Shown here: positions 27,341-35,123 of the stretch, piece by piece | How positions within the stretch are numbered: position 1 is the stretch's first letter | Layout: each line of letters starts with the position of its first letter | From: Agrobacterium vitis | Lineage (GTDB): Bacteria; Pseudomonadota; Alphaproteobacteria; Rhizobiales; Rhizobiaceae | Assembly (NCBI RefSeq): GCF_013337045.2 | Contig: NZ_CP118261.1 | Location: 372,001 to 436,000 of the forward strand | Direction of reading: 5' to 3' | DNA length: 64,000 nt | Program-made: the position numbers and the translations under genes | Notes under the pieces: generated by a model | What the model saw: the letters and a program-made list of their open reading frames with translations, nothing else | What the model was told of the DNA's origin: nothing | Database searches by the model: none

Positions 27341-28084
27341 TCACACCCTCCCTTCGGTCAAAAAGGACTTGGCCAACGTGAGGCGTCGGCGTCTGGCCAG
27401 CGAGAGTGGAACGCCTGCATGGATCTTGCGCTCCAGAAGAAGCAGGCATTGCGAGACCGGGTAGCAGATCGCGAAATAGACGGCTGAAATGACAAGATAG
27501 ACCTCGAGCGCACGGAAGGTCTCCGAAGCGATCAATTGCGCCTGCGTCATCAGTTCGGCAGCAGAGATCGTCACCAGCAAGGAGGTCGATTTGATCAAAT
27601 CGACAAACATGGTGTTGGTGCCGGGAAGTGCGAGGCGCACGGCCTGCGGCAAAACCACATGGATGAAGATCTTTACCCGTCCAAGCCCCAGGGCTTCAGA
27701 GGCTTCCTGCTGCCCTCGATGGACCCCCGAGATCGCCGCACGAAAAATCTCGGACAGATAGGCCGCGTAAAACAACACAAGGCTCAAGACCCCCGCCTCG
27801 AACACTTCCAGCCTGATCCCGGCGGATGGCAGACCGAAATAGGTGAGAAAGATGATGGCAAGCAGCGGGATGTTCTTGAAGATTTCCGTGTAGAATGCAG
27901 CAGGTATCCCCAGCAGCCGCGAGCGATGCAATCGCATCAAGGCAAGAGCAAGCCCAAGCAGCGATGCGCCGATAAAGCTTGCTATCGTGTAGCCGAGGGT
28001 CTTCAACAGACCCCCGGCAATGTTTGCGCCATAGTCGCTCCAGGACACCTGAAACACGTCGGCCAATGAGGAGAACGCCGTCAT
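27341..28084 (-). CDS. Polar amino-acid ABC transporter permease
   Basis: A 247-residue inner-membrane permease of the HisMQ family. It shows the usual five hydrophobic helices, the N-terminal LLKTLGYTIASFIGASLLGLAL segment and the cytoplasmic EAA-like loop EASEALGLGRVKIFIHVVLPQA, which contacts the ATPase. A single permease gene is present, so it probably works as a homodimer. It lies nine bases after the binding-protein gene and three before the ATPase. Confidence 0.92.
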   Translation of the reverse strand: MTAFSSLADVFQVSWSDYGANIAGGLLKTLGYTIASFIGASLLGLALALMRLHRSRLLGIPAAFYTEIFKNIPLLAIIFLTYFGLPSAGIRLEVFEAGVLSLVLFYAAYLSEIFRAAISGVHRGQQEASEALGLGRVKIFIHVVLPQAVRLALPGTNTMFVDLIKSTSLLVTISAAELMTQAQLIASETFRALEVYLVISAVYFAICYPVSQCLLLLERKIHAGVPLSLARRRRLTLAKSFLTEGRV

Positions 28085-28093
28085 AGCCCGCTC

Positions 28094-29026
28094 TCACTTT
28101 GCGACCGATGGAGGGGTCCAGTCTGCCGGCCGGTCTATACCGCGCCGCGCCGCCGCCATCTCAGGCGACGGCACCAGGAACTGCTTTGGATCGCCACCCC
28201 ATTTGGTGATGAGGGCCGCGAGCGATCCATCCTTGTACATGGCGTCGATTTGCACAGAGATTGCCTTTTCAAGCTTGGGTGCCTGCTTGGGAAGATAGAA
28301 GCCCGTCATGTAGGATTGGAAATATTTGTAATCGGGGTGAGCCGCTATCTCCTCCTTGGTCAGTGGCGTCATGTATTCGATCCGCACCTTCATATCGGGC
28401 CGCTGCTGTTGCTGGTAGGAGATCAGGAGAGGATCGAGGAAGCCGACATCGAGACGTCCGGTGGCCAGGTCCTGAAACACGCTATCGGCGCCTGGGAAGG
28501 TGCGCGGTGTGGCATTGGGAACCTGGGCGATCGACTTTGCCCAGACATAGCCCGTTACCGTTCCCAGATTCTTGCCCTCGAGGCTTTTCACATCGGAAAA
28601 GGTTTTCTCTCCGCCAACGGCCATGGCCGGCGGAGAATAGTATGGCGGGTCCGTGAACAGGCCGACCTTCTGACGTGCCTCAGACCAAGCGATGCCGCCA
28701 ATGGTGATATCGGCACGCTGGTTCTGGACAGACGCCAGCATGCCTGGGAAGTCCGTGACGTTGACTTCGAGCTTGAGCCCTAGCTTTTCGGCAACCGCCG
28801 CCAAGATGTCACTGTCAAGGCCGACGAGCTTGTCGTCCTTCAATGCCGTGTAAGGCATGTAAGGCTGCACCGTGACAACCAGGATACCAGGCTTGAGCGT
28901 TTCCACGTCGGCTGCGTCGGCTGTTGCGGGTACGATCAGTCCCAGCGCCACAACCCCGATCGGCAGTCCGGCGAACACCATCCTGCCCTTCGACATCAAG
29001 CTTTTCAGTATTTCAGCAGAATTCAT
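28094..29026 (-). CDS. ABC transporter substrate-binding protein (PAAT family)
   Basis: A 310-residue periplasmic protein with a Sec-type signal of about 38 residues (GLPIGVVALGLIVPATADA before ADVETLKPG). The mature part has the SBP_bac_3 pattern: VVTVQPYMPYTALKDDKLVGLDSDILAAVAEKLG, then ADITIGGIAWSEARQKVGLF and GADSVFQDLATGRLDVGF. The ligand is probably an amino acid or amine. It is the first gene of the operon ending in eutC, and its upstream region carries a palindrome likely bound by the divergent GntR regulator. Confidence 0.9.
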   Translation of the reverse strand: MNSAEILKSLMSKGRMVFAGLPIGVVALGLIVPATADAADVETLKPGILVVTVQPYMPYTALKDDKLVGLDSDILAAVAEKLGLKLEVNVTDFPGMLASVQNQRADITIGGIAWSEARQKVGLFTDPPYYSPPAMAVGGEKTFSDVKSLEGKNLGTVTGYVWAKSIAQVPNATPRTFPGADSVFQDLATGRLDVGFLDPLLISYQQQQRPDMKVRIEYMTPLTKEEIAAHPDYKYFQSYMTGFYLPKQAPKLEKAISVQIDAMYKDGSLAALITKWGGDPKQFLVPSPEMAAARRGIDRPADWTPPSVAK

Positions 29027-29048
29027 GATACACCCTCTCTGTTCTTAT

Positions 29049-29072
29049 ATATTGCTGATATATCGACAATAT
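29049..29072. promoter_or_regulatory. Palindromic site between ABC-eut operon and GntR gene
   Basis: The inverted repeat ATATTG-12-CAATAT, with the smaller palindrome GATATATC inside it, lies in the 76-base divergent region and is much more AT-rich than its surroundings. Position and symmetry fit an operator for the GntR regulator overlapping both promoters. Confidence 0.5.
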
Positions 29073-29102
29073 GCACATAGAAGACGGAGTCAAGAAGATT
29101 CG

Positions 29103-29840
29103 ATGGCCGCCTTTTCGGGCGGTGTGAACCAAGGCGAAGTGACGAAAGATGAGTGGATGATGAACACGTTGGGATTCGAGACCGACTACGAAGAAGCGGA
29201 GCCCACGCTCGCTGAGCGGACCTATCTGAGGCTACGCGACGACATCATTACATCAGAGCTTGCTCCGGGAACGCTTCTGCGAGAATCGGAGCTGATGAAA
29301 CGCCTCGACGTTGGTCGAACGCCCGTACGCGAAGCAATTCAGCGTCTTCAACATGACGGGTTTGTCGTCATCAGTGCCCGTCGAGGCACATTTGTAAGTA
29401 CGATCGACATTCACGATCTAACGGCCATCTATGAGGCACGCGCGCGGATTGAATCCTGGGCCACGCGCTTGGCAGCAGAGAGATTGCGCGAATTCGAGCG
29501 ACAGGAAGCCACCAAATTGATGGAGGAACTTCAGCAAGCGTCCGGCCCCATGGCCCTAGAGGACATTCTGGCGCTGGACCGAAAAATTCACCGATTTATC
29601 TACAGAACAGCCAAGAACTCGTATTTACTCAATACGCTCGATCACTATCACAACCTGTCCTTAAGGATCCTGTACGTCTTCATGAAGCGCTTCCCTGTCC
29701 TTGTTCCACGCCTCGAGGACGTTCTTCATGATCAATTCCTGATGCTTCAGGCCGTATGTGCTGGCGATGCGGACCTAGCTGAGAAGATTGCCATGGATCA
29801 TGTGATGAGCTTCGAGCGGGAGGTCAGGAAGGTCATCTGA
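29103..29840 (+). CDS. GntR-family regulator, FCD subfamily
   Basis: A 245-residue regulator. A winged HTH spans roughly residues 37-100 (LAERTYLRLRDDIITSELAPG, VGRTPVREAIQRLQHDGFV), followed by an all-helical FCD ligand domain (IYEARARIESWATRLAAERL and later HDQFLMLQAVCAGDADLAEKI). It is divergent from the ABC-eut operon and likely represses it until the imported compound or a product binds. The start is uncertain: ATG 29103 gives the longest form with weak ribosome binding; ATGs at 29157/29160 would remove an unconserved N-terminus. Confidence 0.88.
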   Translation: MAAFSGGVNQGEVTKDEWMMNTLGFETDYEEAEPTLAERTYLRLRDDIITSELAPGTLLRESELMKRLDVGRTPVREAIQRLQHDGFVVISARRGTFVSTIDIHDLTAIYEARARIESWATRLAAERLREFERQEATKLMEELQQASGPMALEDILALDRKIHRFIYRTAKNSYLLNTLDHYHNLSLRILYVFMKRFPVLVPRLEDVLHDQFLMLQAVCAGDADLAEKIAMDHVMSFEREVRKVI

Positions 29841-30023
29841 TCGATCCAAGGCGAAGACGGGGCAAACTTTAGAGCGCTGCGTATGCTTCTGTCCAACGCT
29901 GACGCGACCACCTGGTGCGGACGACCAACATGGAGGCGCAAAGCTGATCGAGTCTTGAGAGAGGCTCTCTGAGCAAAAGGGCGCGGCCCTAAAACGTGCA
30001 AGGCCGCTCCCCTTAAGATCTCA

Positions 30024-30170
30024 GTCCGCTCGACCAACCCCAGTGCATCCTATATATCCAACGCCAAGATACCTGACCGTGTTTTCAATCTTGGTATGGC
30101 CAAGCAGGATCTGGATCGCTCTAAGGTTGTGTATCCTGAACGTACTAACGACGCGGAGCGCTACACTGGG
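30024..30170 (-). pseudogene. C-terminal fragment of a tyrosine-type integrase
   Basis: The minus strand encodes FRIHNLRAIQILLGHTKIEN followed by TVRYLGV, the box II end of phage-type tyrosine recombinases including the LLGHTKIE segment and the catalytic tyrosine region. Everything upstream is missing and the last residues are replaced by an unrelated sequence. It marks the left edge of a zone of decayed mobile DNA; 29841-30023 holds nothing recognisable. Confidence 0.65.
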
Positions 30171-30360
30171 CAAACTGAAGACGCTGTATGACACCCGCTT
30201 TGGGAAATCGTCTAAGAACCGGAAATTGTCAATCGGCTCGGACTGTTGATCCTGTTGGTTTCCGCGCGGAACTGAGGCGGTTTTAAGTTGAACCCCTCGG
30301 GCTGGACCACGAGACCTGGAAAAACTGATACACTCTGCGGGCCTCAACCGGAGAAGGCTC

Positions 30361-30609
30361 ATGAAGTCCCGAGGTCCATATCGACGGCATTCGACGCCGT
30401 TCAAGTTGCAGCTCTGCCAGGATATCCGAGATCGTGTTATCGGACGGCGGGACGCGCAGCGCACCTACGGCGTTTCGGCCAACCTCATCCAGCTATGGCT
30501 GACGCAGTTCGATCGCGGCGAGCTGAATGATGAGGAGGCCGAGGCCAGTGTCATTGCAGAATACGAGGCCCACATTGCGGCGTTCGAACGCAAAGACGGC
30601 CTTTCATAG
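30361..30609 (+). pseudogene. IS3-like transposase OrfA fragment
   Basis: An 82-residue frame starting MKSRGPYRRHSTPFKLQLCQ with an HTH (RRDAQRTYGVSANLIQLWL) and a tail of the leucine-zipper type (ASVIAEYEAHIAAFERK). This resembles OrfA of IS3-family elements. It stops early (KDGLS), and no OrfB follows, so it is a remnant. The frame continues past the stop with another coiled-coil-like stretch (MDDQLAKLVQKVAELAELTDY, 30628 onward) of unknown origin. Confidence 0.55.
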
Positions 30610-31117
30610 GTGCGTGAAATCGAGATCATGGATGACCAGCTCGCCAAACTCGTGCAGAAGGTAGCCGAGCTGGCCGAATTGACCGATTATCTACGAGCAA
30701 AGCGCGACTGGGTCACGCGCGGCAATCCAGGTGATGAGCCGCGTTTTACCGACGAGACACTTTGCCTGGCTTCGACATGGACGGGCTTGCGACAATGTGT
30801 GGGCTATCGGCCGTATTTGCATAGCATCGCGCAGGATAGCGCGCCATAGCGCACAATTGGCGGGACTGACGGGTCGGGAGGGATTCGGATGCATCATAAA
30901 CAATGTCAGCTTTTGGAATTTGGACAATGCAGCTTTCATGTCCGGTTCGAAGGCGCAAAGTTGCCGCAGCAATACGCACCTTCGCTTAGATAGGAATCGA
31001 ATCGTCTGCCGATGTGAACCCCTTTTCATTTAGCCACCGGACCGTCAAAACGTTTTAAAGCCCAGTGATTGTAAGACTCGATGACAACGCGAGTGACGAA
31101 AATGTAATGGTCTGAAA
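30610..31117. other. Decayed intergenic DNA
   Basis: About 500 bases between the OrfA fragment and the truncated acetyltransferase. Several short frames exist on both strands, but none has a good start or a recognisable family. It is probably IS or gene debris. Confidence 0.4.
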
Positions 31118-31530
31118 TCAACTCTGTCTGACTGGCCGTGCCGGATTGCCAACGACCGTCGCTCCCGCCGCAACGCTGCGAGTAACCACGGCTCCTGCGC
31201 CAATGATCGCGCCATCCCCGACAGTCACCCCGCCGAGTATAACGGCCCCGCCACCGATCCATACATCTTTGCCGATGGTGACTGGCCGCGCGCGTTCAAG
31301 GCCCGCCTTTCGTAGCATCATGTCGCGATGATGTTCGGGGCAGTAGATTTGGACGGCTGGGCCGAGCATCGTGCCGTCGCCGATAGAAACCGATGCGGAA
31401 TCGAGAATGACGCAGCCAGAATTGAGGTACACGCCGCTTCCAAGTGAAATATTCATACCGTATGCGCAATGAAACGCTGCCTCGATAAAGGCTTCCCCAG
31501 GGGCGGCAAACAGCGCATTGAGGTTCTAAA
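31118..31530 (-). pseudogene. LacA/NodL-type O-acetyltransferase, N-terminally truncated
   Basis: A left-handed beta-helix acetyltransferase of the maltose/galactoside family: NISLGSGVYLNSGCVILDSA, MLGPAVQIYCPEHHRD with the catalytic His, then VTIGKDVWIGGGAVILGGVT and VVGNPARPVRQS at the end. Family similarity (AFHCAYGMNISLG) extends upstream of the only good ATG (31456) and then runs into a stop near 31530, so roughly the first 60 residues, including the Mac domain, are lost. Intact relatives have about 185 residues. It is likely not functional, though a 112-residue product from 31456 is possible. Confidence 0.7.
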
Positions 31531-31588
31531 AGAGCCGCCAACTTCAACTGATCGACCCAAACTCATTTCCTGCTGGTCTTGATGGAAA

Positions 31589-31990
31589 GTGAATAACCAC
31601 CCTGCGATCACAATCTTTACAGTTGATGTAATCCGATATGGTGTTCCACTCGAGCCAATCCCTGGTTTGGCCACGTCCAACGCATTGAGGTCAGCGCTGG
31701 CCGGTTGGGCAAAAACGCTGGCAACCGAGGTCGCGGAGGATGGCGTGACAGTCAATGTCGTGATGCCTGGACGCTTTGCGACCCCGCGCACCACGACTGG
31801 ACGCCTTGGATGCTGCTGGTCGTGCGGTGGACGCAAGCGTCATCACCGCCCAAAACCAGAAAGAAACCCCGATAAGACGATATGGGAACCACAAGAGTTT
31901 GGTGAGGTGGTTACCTTTCTGGCCAGTGACGAGGCAAGTATGTTACAGGCACCGCCATGCCTGTCTATGGTGGGCTCAGCCATGCGATGC
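31589..31990 (+). pseudogene. Frameshifted short-chain dehydrogenase (SDR) remnant
   Basis: The C-terminal part of a FabG-like SDR in pieces. One frame gives LEPIPGLATSNALRSALAGW and LATEVAEDGVTVNVVMPGRF; a second frame continues RLDALDAAGRAVDASVITAQ; the first frame returns with EFGEVVTFLASDEAS. The Rossmann N-terminus and the Ser-Tyr-Lys region before the Asn-Ala stretch are missing. Two frameshifts make it non-functional. Confidence 0.65.
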
Positions 31991-32056
31991 TGTGCTCCAC
32001 TTGTCCTGATCCGACCTGTCGTTACTGTTAATGTTTGAAATAGAAAGACCACGAAA

Positions 32057-33148
32057 TTGACGCCGACGCTTCATCTCCCCAACCGTCCGTTCTCGCTGGC
32101 ATCCGATGCTATCTCGATCCCTCGCGCTTACTTCTGGTCTCCTCCCATTATCCTCGCGCTCGCGACCTTTCTCCTTTTCTGGGAGGGACCAGGCGTCTAT
32201 CGCGATTTCCTCATCAGCCAGAACCCAGTGGTGGTGGACGACGGCGATATCCAGGATGGTCAATGCACGACGCGAAAGGCGATCCTCACCGACTGCAAGG
32301 CTCGGCTTGTCTATAACGTCAACGGCCAGAGCTACGACACGAAGGTCGAAGTCATGTTCGTCGATTTTCATGTGGGAGACTATGAAACCGCACTGGTCAT
32401 TTCGGCAGATCATCCAGAACTGGCGACGATAAGCCTTGGCCTCGACAAGCTCTGGAACCGCATCATAACGCTCGCAATCTTCACCCTTGCACTGGGCGGC
32501 TTGGGCATCGGCATGATTTTTCTGGCTCTGCGCATTTTGCGGGTTAAGAGCCAGCTGCGCCGACCGGCTTTGCTCCAGCCCGTGCCGGTGGAAATTACCG
32601 CCTTCGACCGCAAAAGCAATATTCTTTCCGTTACCTACAACGACAAGGTCGCCTCCGATAAAACCGGACGATCCGCCTATACACGGATGGCACAGGGTGC
32701 CGAGCCACTGATCGTCGGCGAAGCCAATGGCAACCTTTTAGGACTGGCTGTCCGGCACGGCAATACGGCCCTGCCAGTGCTTCTGGATGATCGGCTCCAG
32801 CGTGTTGCATTGACCGACGACGAGCGAACAGCGGCACTGGCCCCCTTCGTGAATCACGCCAGTATTGAAGGCACGCCAGTTATCCAAGCGCAGAAAAAGA
32901 CGATGTCGGCCTGGAAAGGCCTTCAAATTTTCTTCGTGACATTGCTGCTGCTTATTGTCGGCATGTTCGGCTTTTGGCTCTGGTATGTGACGACATCGCC
33001 AACACAATTTCAGTCTCCCGGAATGGACATCAACAATATGATGCCTGCACCACTAAACCGCTGGGGCTGCGACCAGCTGAATAAACGCTTTGGTCAGGAC
33101 AGAGCACCGTTCGGATGTGCCGCAGCAGATCACACGAGCTGGAAATGA
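32057..33148 (+). CDS. Two-helix membrane protein of unknown function
   Basis: A 363-residue protein that I do not recognise. Hydrophobic segments lie near residues 30-45 (PPIILALATFLLFW), 138-160 (ITLAIFTLALGGLGIGMIFLAL) and 310-330 (FFVTLLLLIVGMFGFWLWYV). A periplasmic-looking loop between the first two has two cysteines (GQCTTRKAILTDC), and the C-terminus has two more (WGCDQLNKRFGQD, then FGCAAADH). The start appears to be TTG 32057 with weak ribosome binding; no ATG lies near. It is flanked by decayed mobile DNA on the left and a tRNA fragment on the right, so it may be island cargo. Confidence 0.6.
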   Translation: MTPTLHLPNRPFSLASDAISIPRAYFWSPPIILALATFLLFWEGPGVYRDFLISQNPVVVDDGDIQDGQCTTRKAILTDCKARLVYNVNGQSYDTKVEVMFVDFHVGDYETALVISADHPELATISLGLDKLWNRIITLAIFTLALGGLGIGMIFLALRILRVKSQLRRPALLQPVPVEITAFDRKSNILSVTYNDKVASDKTGRSAYTRMAQGAEPLIVGEANGNLLGLAVRHGNTALPVLLDDRLQRVALTDDERTAALAPFVNHASIEGTPVIQAQKKTMSAWKGLQIFFVTLLLLIVGMFGFWLWYVTTSPTQFQSPGMDINNMMPAPLNRWGCDQLNKRFGQDRAPFGCAAADHTSWK

Positions 33149-33272
33149 TGCCGGAGATTCAGCTGATCAAAACGTTGGGACTTGTAAACTTTTAAGCTGT
33201 AACTGAAGTTGCGCCACTTTTTCATTTTCCGGTACACCAGCCAACAACATTTGTGTTCTTGAAGTGCCTAAG

Positions 33273-33297
33273 TGGAGCGGGTGAAGGGATTCGAACC
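33273..33297 (-). repeat. 3' end of a tRNA-Gly gene, probable attachment-site remnant
   Basis: On the minus strand the 25 bases read as T-loop plus acceptor arm plus CCA of tRNA-Gly: GGTTCGAATCC followed by CTTCACCCGCTCCA. From memory this matches rhizobial tRNA-Gly genes at all but one position. The matching 5' acceptor and anticodon arms are not found upstream, so it is only the 3' end. Tyrosine integrases commonly leave such copies at island ends. The rest of the 33149-33359 gap holds nothing else recognisable. Confidence 0.5.
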
Positions 33298-33359
33298 AGC
33301 GACTCGATCGGCACTTGTGGGCCACGAAACTGCTAACGAGTTACGCAAAACACCAATTG

Positions 33360-34613
33360 CTAATCCGCCCACGTGCCGAGGATCGGCGACATCAACTTTA
33401 TGTGGGCGTCAATCCGTTCCAATACTTTATTGGGGAGGACAGCTCGTTCAGGCAGAGACCACCAAGACTGGTTGACGCGCTCGACCGTCTCCGTAACAGC
33501 CTTCAGCACCGCAGCTTCCGGCAGTCGCGCACGATGAGCGAAGACGTTCCATCGCTGGGCGTTCATTGCCTTGAACGGCCTTTCACCGGCCAGCGACAAT
33601 GCCATGGCGTCCGACGGAATGTAAGGGACAGTCGAGAGCACATCATAGACTGGGGCGAGTGCCGGCTTGTCGCCCTTCCCATGATAAATCAGCGACCAAT
33701 TCTTGAGGTGCATGTCGCCGTTTCCTGTCAGCGCAGCCAAAGCCAGTCGTCGGACGAACTCTAGGGCTGCCGCTGAAGAAACGGCGACCCCAAGAGCGGC
33801 GGCTATATCATGATAGGCGGCACCCTCATATTTTCGAGACGGATAGACGCCGAATACCTGAGCGAAATCTTCGATGTGGACGCGCTCACCACCGGCAACC
33901 CGATCGAAACGTTTGACGAGGAGGACTTTTCCGTCAGACAGCGTCTCAAACTCCGCCGGGATACCCTCGAATTGCGATTGTTCCACGAGCTCTCGTTCCG
34001 GCACGTCCATACCAATCGCTTCGGCCAATGCGAGATTGGCAAATTCATTTTCAGAAACACCGGGAAATGATGTCGACGGAAACTTGGCGATATATGAACC
34101 CTGCTCGTCGCCTAAGGGGATCGTCAGACCGCCGCCCTTGCCTGTGTTTTTGATGACGGAAAGTTTCATCTGCACACCGGCAAGTGAAAACCGGGCCTTT
34201 GACCTGGAGGCTGTCAAACCCTCACTATGAGCAACGGCCCCTTCGCTCGGCACAATTCGGACAGCCCCCGGCAGATCCGACCCGAGTGCTGCAAGCAAAT
34301 CGAAATCATTTCCTGCTCGCACGCTACCTGAATGGTGCTTCTCCATCGCCTCGCGCAGTTTATCCTCTGGAAGAAGGTTCGCAAAGAACGATGGCAAAGC
34401 CCTTGCGACAGGCTTCGGGTCCTTCCGCAAACCCCCATGTGCCGCGCGAAATGACAGACTGAGCACTGGGAAACCACCCGTCTGACGATAGCTCTCCTCA
34501 AAGCTGAACGCGTTGAAGTCTCCCGGCGTCCTCACGATCATGCCTACCTTCAGGTCATTTAGCAGCACGTCAAGTGAGGTTATGGATCTTGGATCAAGAT
34601 GCGTATTAGACAT
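33360..34613 (-). CDS. hipA: HipA-family serine/threonine kinase toxin
   Basis: A 417-residue HipA-type toxin kinase, known in E. coli to phosphorylate GltX and induce persistence. Conserved parts: N-terminal couple domain (GGFPVLSLSFR, LPSFFANLLPE), SLAGVQMK at residues 143-150, the ATP-binding lysine in YIAKFPS (K177), LLVKRFDR at 231-238, the catalytic loop GNGDMHLKNWS at 297-307 and the metal-binding PVYDVLST at 321. All kinase residues seem present, so the toxin is likely active. Start 34613 overlaps the hipB stop, with GAAGG upstream. Confidence 0.92.
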   Translation of the reverse strand: MSNTHLDPRSITSLDVLLNDLKVGMIVRTPGDFNAFSFEESYRQTGGFPVLSLSFRAAHGGLRKDPKPVARALPSFFANLLPEDKLREAMEKHHSGSVRAGNDFDLLAALGSDLPGAVRIVPSEGAVAHSEGLTASRSKARFSLAGVQMKLSVIKNTGKGGGLTIPLGDEQGSYIAKFPSTSFPGVSENEFANLALAEAIGMDVPERELVEQSQFEGIPAEFETLSDGKVLLVKRFDRVAGGERVHIEDFAQVFGVYPSRKYEGAAYHDIAAALGVAVSSAAALEFVRRLALAALTGNGDMHLKNWSLIYHGKGDKPALAPVYDVLSTVPYIPSDAMALSLAGERPFKAMNAQRWNVFAHRARLPEAAVLKAVTETVERVNQSWWSLPERAVLPNKVLERIDAHIKLMSPILGTWAD

Positions 34614-34917
34614 TGCCTTCACCATCGGGGCTGGCGACGAAAGCAGGAAGATCATCTTCGGCGCCACCTGGCTGCAGCAAAGCTTCAACCGCCGGGACCA
34701 TAGCCTGCGGGATGAGCATCAGTTCCAGACCAAGCGCACGACCAATGTTGATCAGTGTGGTCGTACGGGCAGCGCTGGCTCCAGCCTCAATCTCGCGGTA
34801 CCGCGGACGCGACATACCCGCCATATCCGCAACCTGCTCCTGGGTTAGGCCCAAAGTCTTGCGCGACGTCTTGAGCAGCCGCCCTATGTCCTGAAGAGCC
34901 TCCGAATCCCACTTCAT
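34606..34917 (-). CDS. hipB: HipB-like XRE antitoxin
   Basis: A 103-residue antitoxin with an HTH of the Cro/CI type (LGLTQEQVADMAGMSRPRYREIE, residues 22-44). The tail (PGGAEDDLPAFVASPDGEGNV) is acidic, as in other HipB proteins. It binds and neutralises HipA and represses the operon. AAGGT lies five bases before the ATG at 34917. The stop overlaps the hipA start by eight bases, giving coupled translation with antitoxin first. Confidence 0.9.
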   Translation of the reverse strand: MKWDSEALQDIGRLLKTSRKTLGLTQEQVADMAGMSRPRYREIEAGASAARTTTLINIGRALGLELMLIPQAMVPAVEALLQPGGAEDDLPAFVASPDGEGNV

Positions 34918-34976
34918 TTGATACCTTAATGTTTCATATTTCTCACTATGATATGTTTACGTATCTCACGGTATCT
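34918..34976 (-). promoter_or_regulatory. hipBA promoter/operator region
   Basis: The AT-rich 60 bases upstream of hipB carry two nested inverted repeats: GATACC near 34920 with GGTATC near 34970, and CATAT with ATATG about 10 bases apart around 34935-34955. HipB proteins bind paired palindromes ahead of their own gene, so these are candidate operators. The remaining sequence to 35123 shows nothing distinctive. Confidence 0.4.
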
Positions 34977-35123
34977 ACGCATGTCAAACTAAATGCCACG
35001 AATAGAGATCATATGACACTAAAAGATCTTCTTACAGATCAATTTTGTTTCCTCTACTGATAGGACGTTAGGCAATCTGCGCACCGAAACTGGAAGCCCA
35101 CCCGCAATACACGCTTCTTTTAA

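Noticed and set aside
33272..33475. A 67-codon frame starting MERVKGFEPATRS
   Set aside because: This is the usual spurious translation of a tRNA 3' end; the DNA matches tRNA-Gly better than any protein.
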